Below are positions 4,814 to 5,741 of a stretch of DNA of 5,741 nucleotides, piece by piece. Position 1 is the first letter of the stretch. The number at the start of each line of letters is the position of its first letter. Location: the NCBI GenBank assembly GCA_021797955.1, contig JAJZYV010000140.1:1-5741 (forward strand), in the 5' to 3' direction. The stretch is from Thermoplasmata archaeon (GTDB taxonomy: Archaea; Thermoplasmatota; Thermoplasmata; Thermoplasmatales; Thermoplasmataceae). The notes under the pieces were generated by a model. It did not search any database. It was given only the letters and a program-made list of their open reading frames with translations, and had not been told where the DNA came from. The position numbers were made by a program, and so were the translations under genes.

Positions 4814-5741
4814 TTGCAAATAAATAGAGTGAGTGTAGTCGGCTCTGGACTAATGGGAAGCGGAATTGCACAGGTGATAGCCACCTCTGGAGTGCCAGTT
4901 AATGTTTTTGACTCGTTCCCAGAGGCTTTGCGAAAGGGAAAGCAATCAATAGAAAACAGTTTATCAAGAATGGTAAAAGCGGGAAAAATAAAGCAAGAAC
5001 AGACAGAAGAAATTCTAAACAGAATCAATTTTTTGGAAGACATGAAAGTTGCCCTGAAAGATTCCGACTTAGTCATCGAGGCCGTTCCAGAAATTCCTGA
5101 GCTGAAGGAGGAAGTTTTCAAAAATATAGAGAAAAATTGCAAAGAAAGTGCCGTATTGGCAACAAATACGTCCAACATAAGAATTACTGAAATAGCAAAA
5201 GTATTGAAGAATCCAGAAAGACTTGTTGGAATGCATTTTTTTAATCCCCCCGTTATGATGAAACTTGTGGAAGTAATAATGGGCGAGAAGAGTTCCAAAG
5301 AAAACTTTGAAATTGTTTATGAATTTTCTAAGAAAATTGGCAAAGAGCCGATTAAGGTTTTCAAGGATACCGCAGGATTTGTTGTGAACAGAATCAGTGC
5401 GCCAGAGTCCCTCTATTTCATCCTGCTGCTGGAAAATAAAATCGACAGCCCCGAGGCAATAGATGCATTCGCAAAAAGCCAGGGTCTTCCAATGGGACCG
5501 TATGAGTTGATGGATTATGTGGGAATAGACACTGTCCTCCACTCTCTTGAGTATTACTCAAAAACTCTCTCATTGGACTATTCTCTGGCAAAGATACCAC
5601 ATAAGATGGTTCAGGAAAATAAGCTTGGAATAAAAACATCAAATGGGTTTTATAAATGGGCGAATGGAAAAGCTCAGATTCCCAGTGCAGGGCCCTCTGA
5701 AAATGTACAGTTATTAGATGTGTTTGCCCTTGAGATTAATG
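4814..5741 (+). CDS. 3-hydroxyacyl-CoA dehydrogenase, 309 codons, cut by window edge
   Basis: Oxidises (S)-3-hydroxyacyl-CoA to 3-oxoacyl-CoA with NAD+, a beta-oxidation or butanoyl-CoA pathway step. The NAD-binding glycine loop is VVGSGLMGSGIA (G10, G12, G15). NTSN (118-121) lies at the substrate edge. The catalytic pair is H141 and E153 in HFFNPPVMMKLVE, with the same 12-residue spacing as the human H158/E170 pair. N192 is in AGFVVNR. The C-terminal 3HCDH domain runs to about NGFYKW (277-282). I choose TTG 4814 because it gives the expected short lead MQINRVSVVGSG and has GTGAT before it. GTG 4829 would clip the first strand, and an in-frame TAA lies just upstream. At least 27 residues continue past the domain, including VQLLDVFALEIN. 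This suggests the longer archaeal form, often fused to an enoyl-CoA hydratase, rather than the ~285-residue single enzyme. Confidence 0.93.
   Translation, partial: MQINRVSVVGSGLMGSGIAQVIATSGVPVNVFDSFPEALRKGKQSIENSLSRMVKAGKIKQEQTEEILNRINFLEDMKVALKDSDLVIEAVPEIPELKEEVFKNIEKNCKESAVLATNTSNIRITEIAKVLKNPERLVGMHFFNPPVMMKLVEVIMGEKSSKENFEIVYEFSKKIGKEPIKVFKDTAGFVVNRISAPESLYFILLLENKIDSPEAIDAFAKSQGLPMGPYELMDYVGIDTVLHSLEYYSKTLSLDYSLAKIPHKMVQENKLGIKTSNGFYKWANGKAQIPSAGPSENVQLLDVFALEIN

Noticed and set aside
4524..5642. Minus-strand frames opposite the SCP-2 and dehydrogenase genes
   Set aside because: They overlap genes with clear family motifs on the plus strand, and their translations resemble antisense of those genes.
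1..5741. Mobile element, CRISPR, toxin-antitoxin or defence system
   Set aside because: No direct-repeat array, terminal repeats, transposase motifs or defence-family motifs were seen. All long genes belong to known metabolic or housekeeping families.

Overview
The window looks chromosomal, from an AT-rich, probably acidophilic euryarchaeon of the Thermoplasmata (Thermoplasma/Ferroplasma/Cuniculiplasma type). This is inferred from several things. The arginine and isoleucine codons are mostly AGA/AGG and ATA. Several lead genes have TATA-like boxes but no Shine-Dalgarno site. The gene families are archaeal: a two-domain protein disulfide oxidoreductase, a TreX-like debranching enzyme, and a 384-residue citrate synthase that resembles the Thermoplasma acidophilum enzyme in length and active-site spacing. 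No sequence search could be run, so the genus is not claimed.

Layout. Positions 1-1298 (minus) hold the N-terminal 432 codons of a TreX/GlgX-type glycogen debranching enzyme, cut by the left edge. Positions 1299-1734 are a divergent intergenic stretch with no convincing gene. Citrate synthase follows (1735-2889, plus). It converges, with no base between the stop codons, on a minus-strand metallo-beta-lactamase-fold hydrolase of the glyoxalase II-like type (2890-3531). A divergent gap of about 213 bases leads to a protein disulfide oxidoreductase (3745-4404, plus). Next come a small SCP-2 sterol-carrier-like protein (4474-4809, plus) and, 4 bases later, a 3-hydroxyacyl-CoA dehydrogenase (4814 to the right edge, plus, truncated). 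The last two appear to form an operon.

Function. The content is mainly central metabolism and housekeeping: glucan breakdown, entry to the citric acid cycle, thioester hydrolysis or detoxification, disulfide chemistry, and acyl-CoA oxidation. The most suggestive arrangement is the SCP-2 protein coupled to the hydroxyacyl-CoA dehydrogenase. It recalls the fusion of SCP-2 to beta-oxidation enzymes in eukaryotic peroxisomes and hints at an acyl-CoA carrier working with the dehydrogenase. The oxidoreductase and SCP-2 genes share the box TTTAATA 26-27 bases before their ATG, which fits leaderless transcription. The dehydrogenase instead has a Shine-Dalgarno-like GTGAT before a TTG start. I found no mobile element, CRISPR array, tRNA, rRNA or defence system, and nothing I can honestly present as a new biological system.
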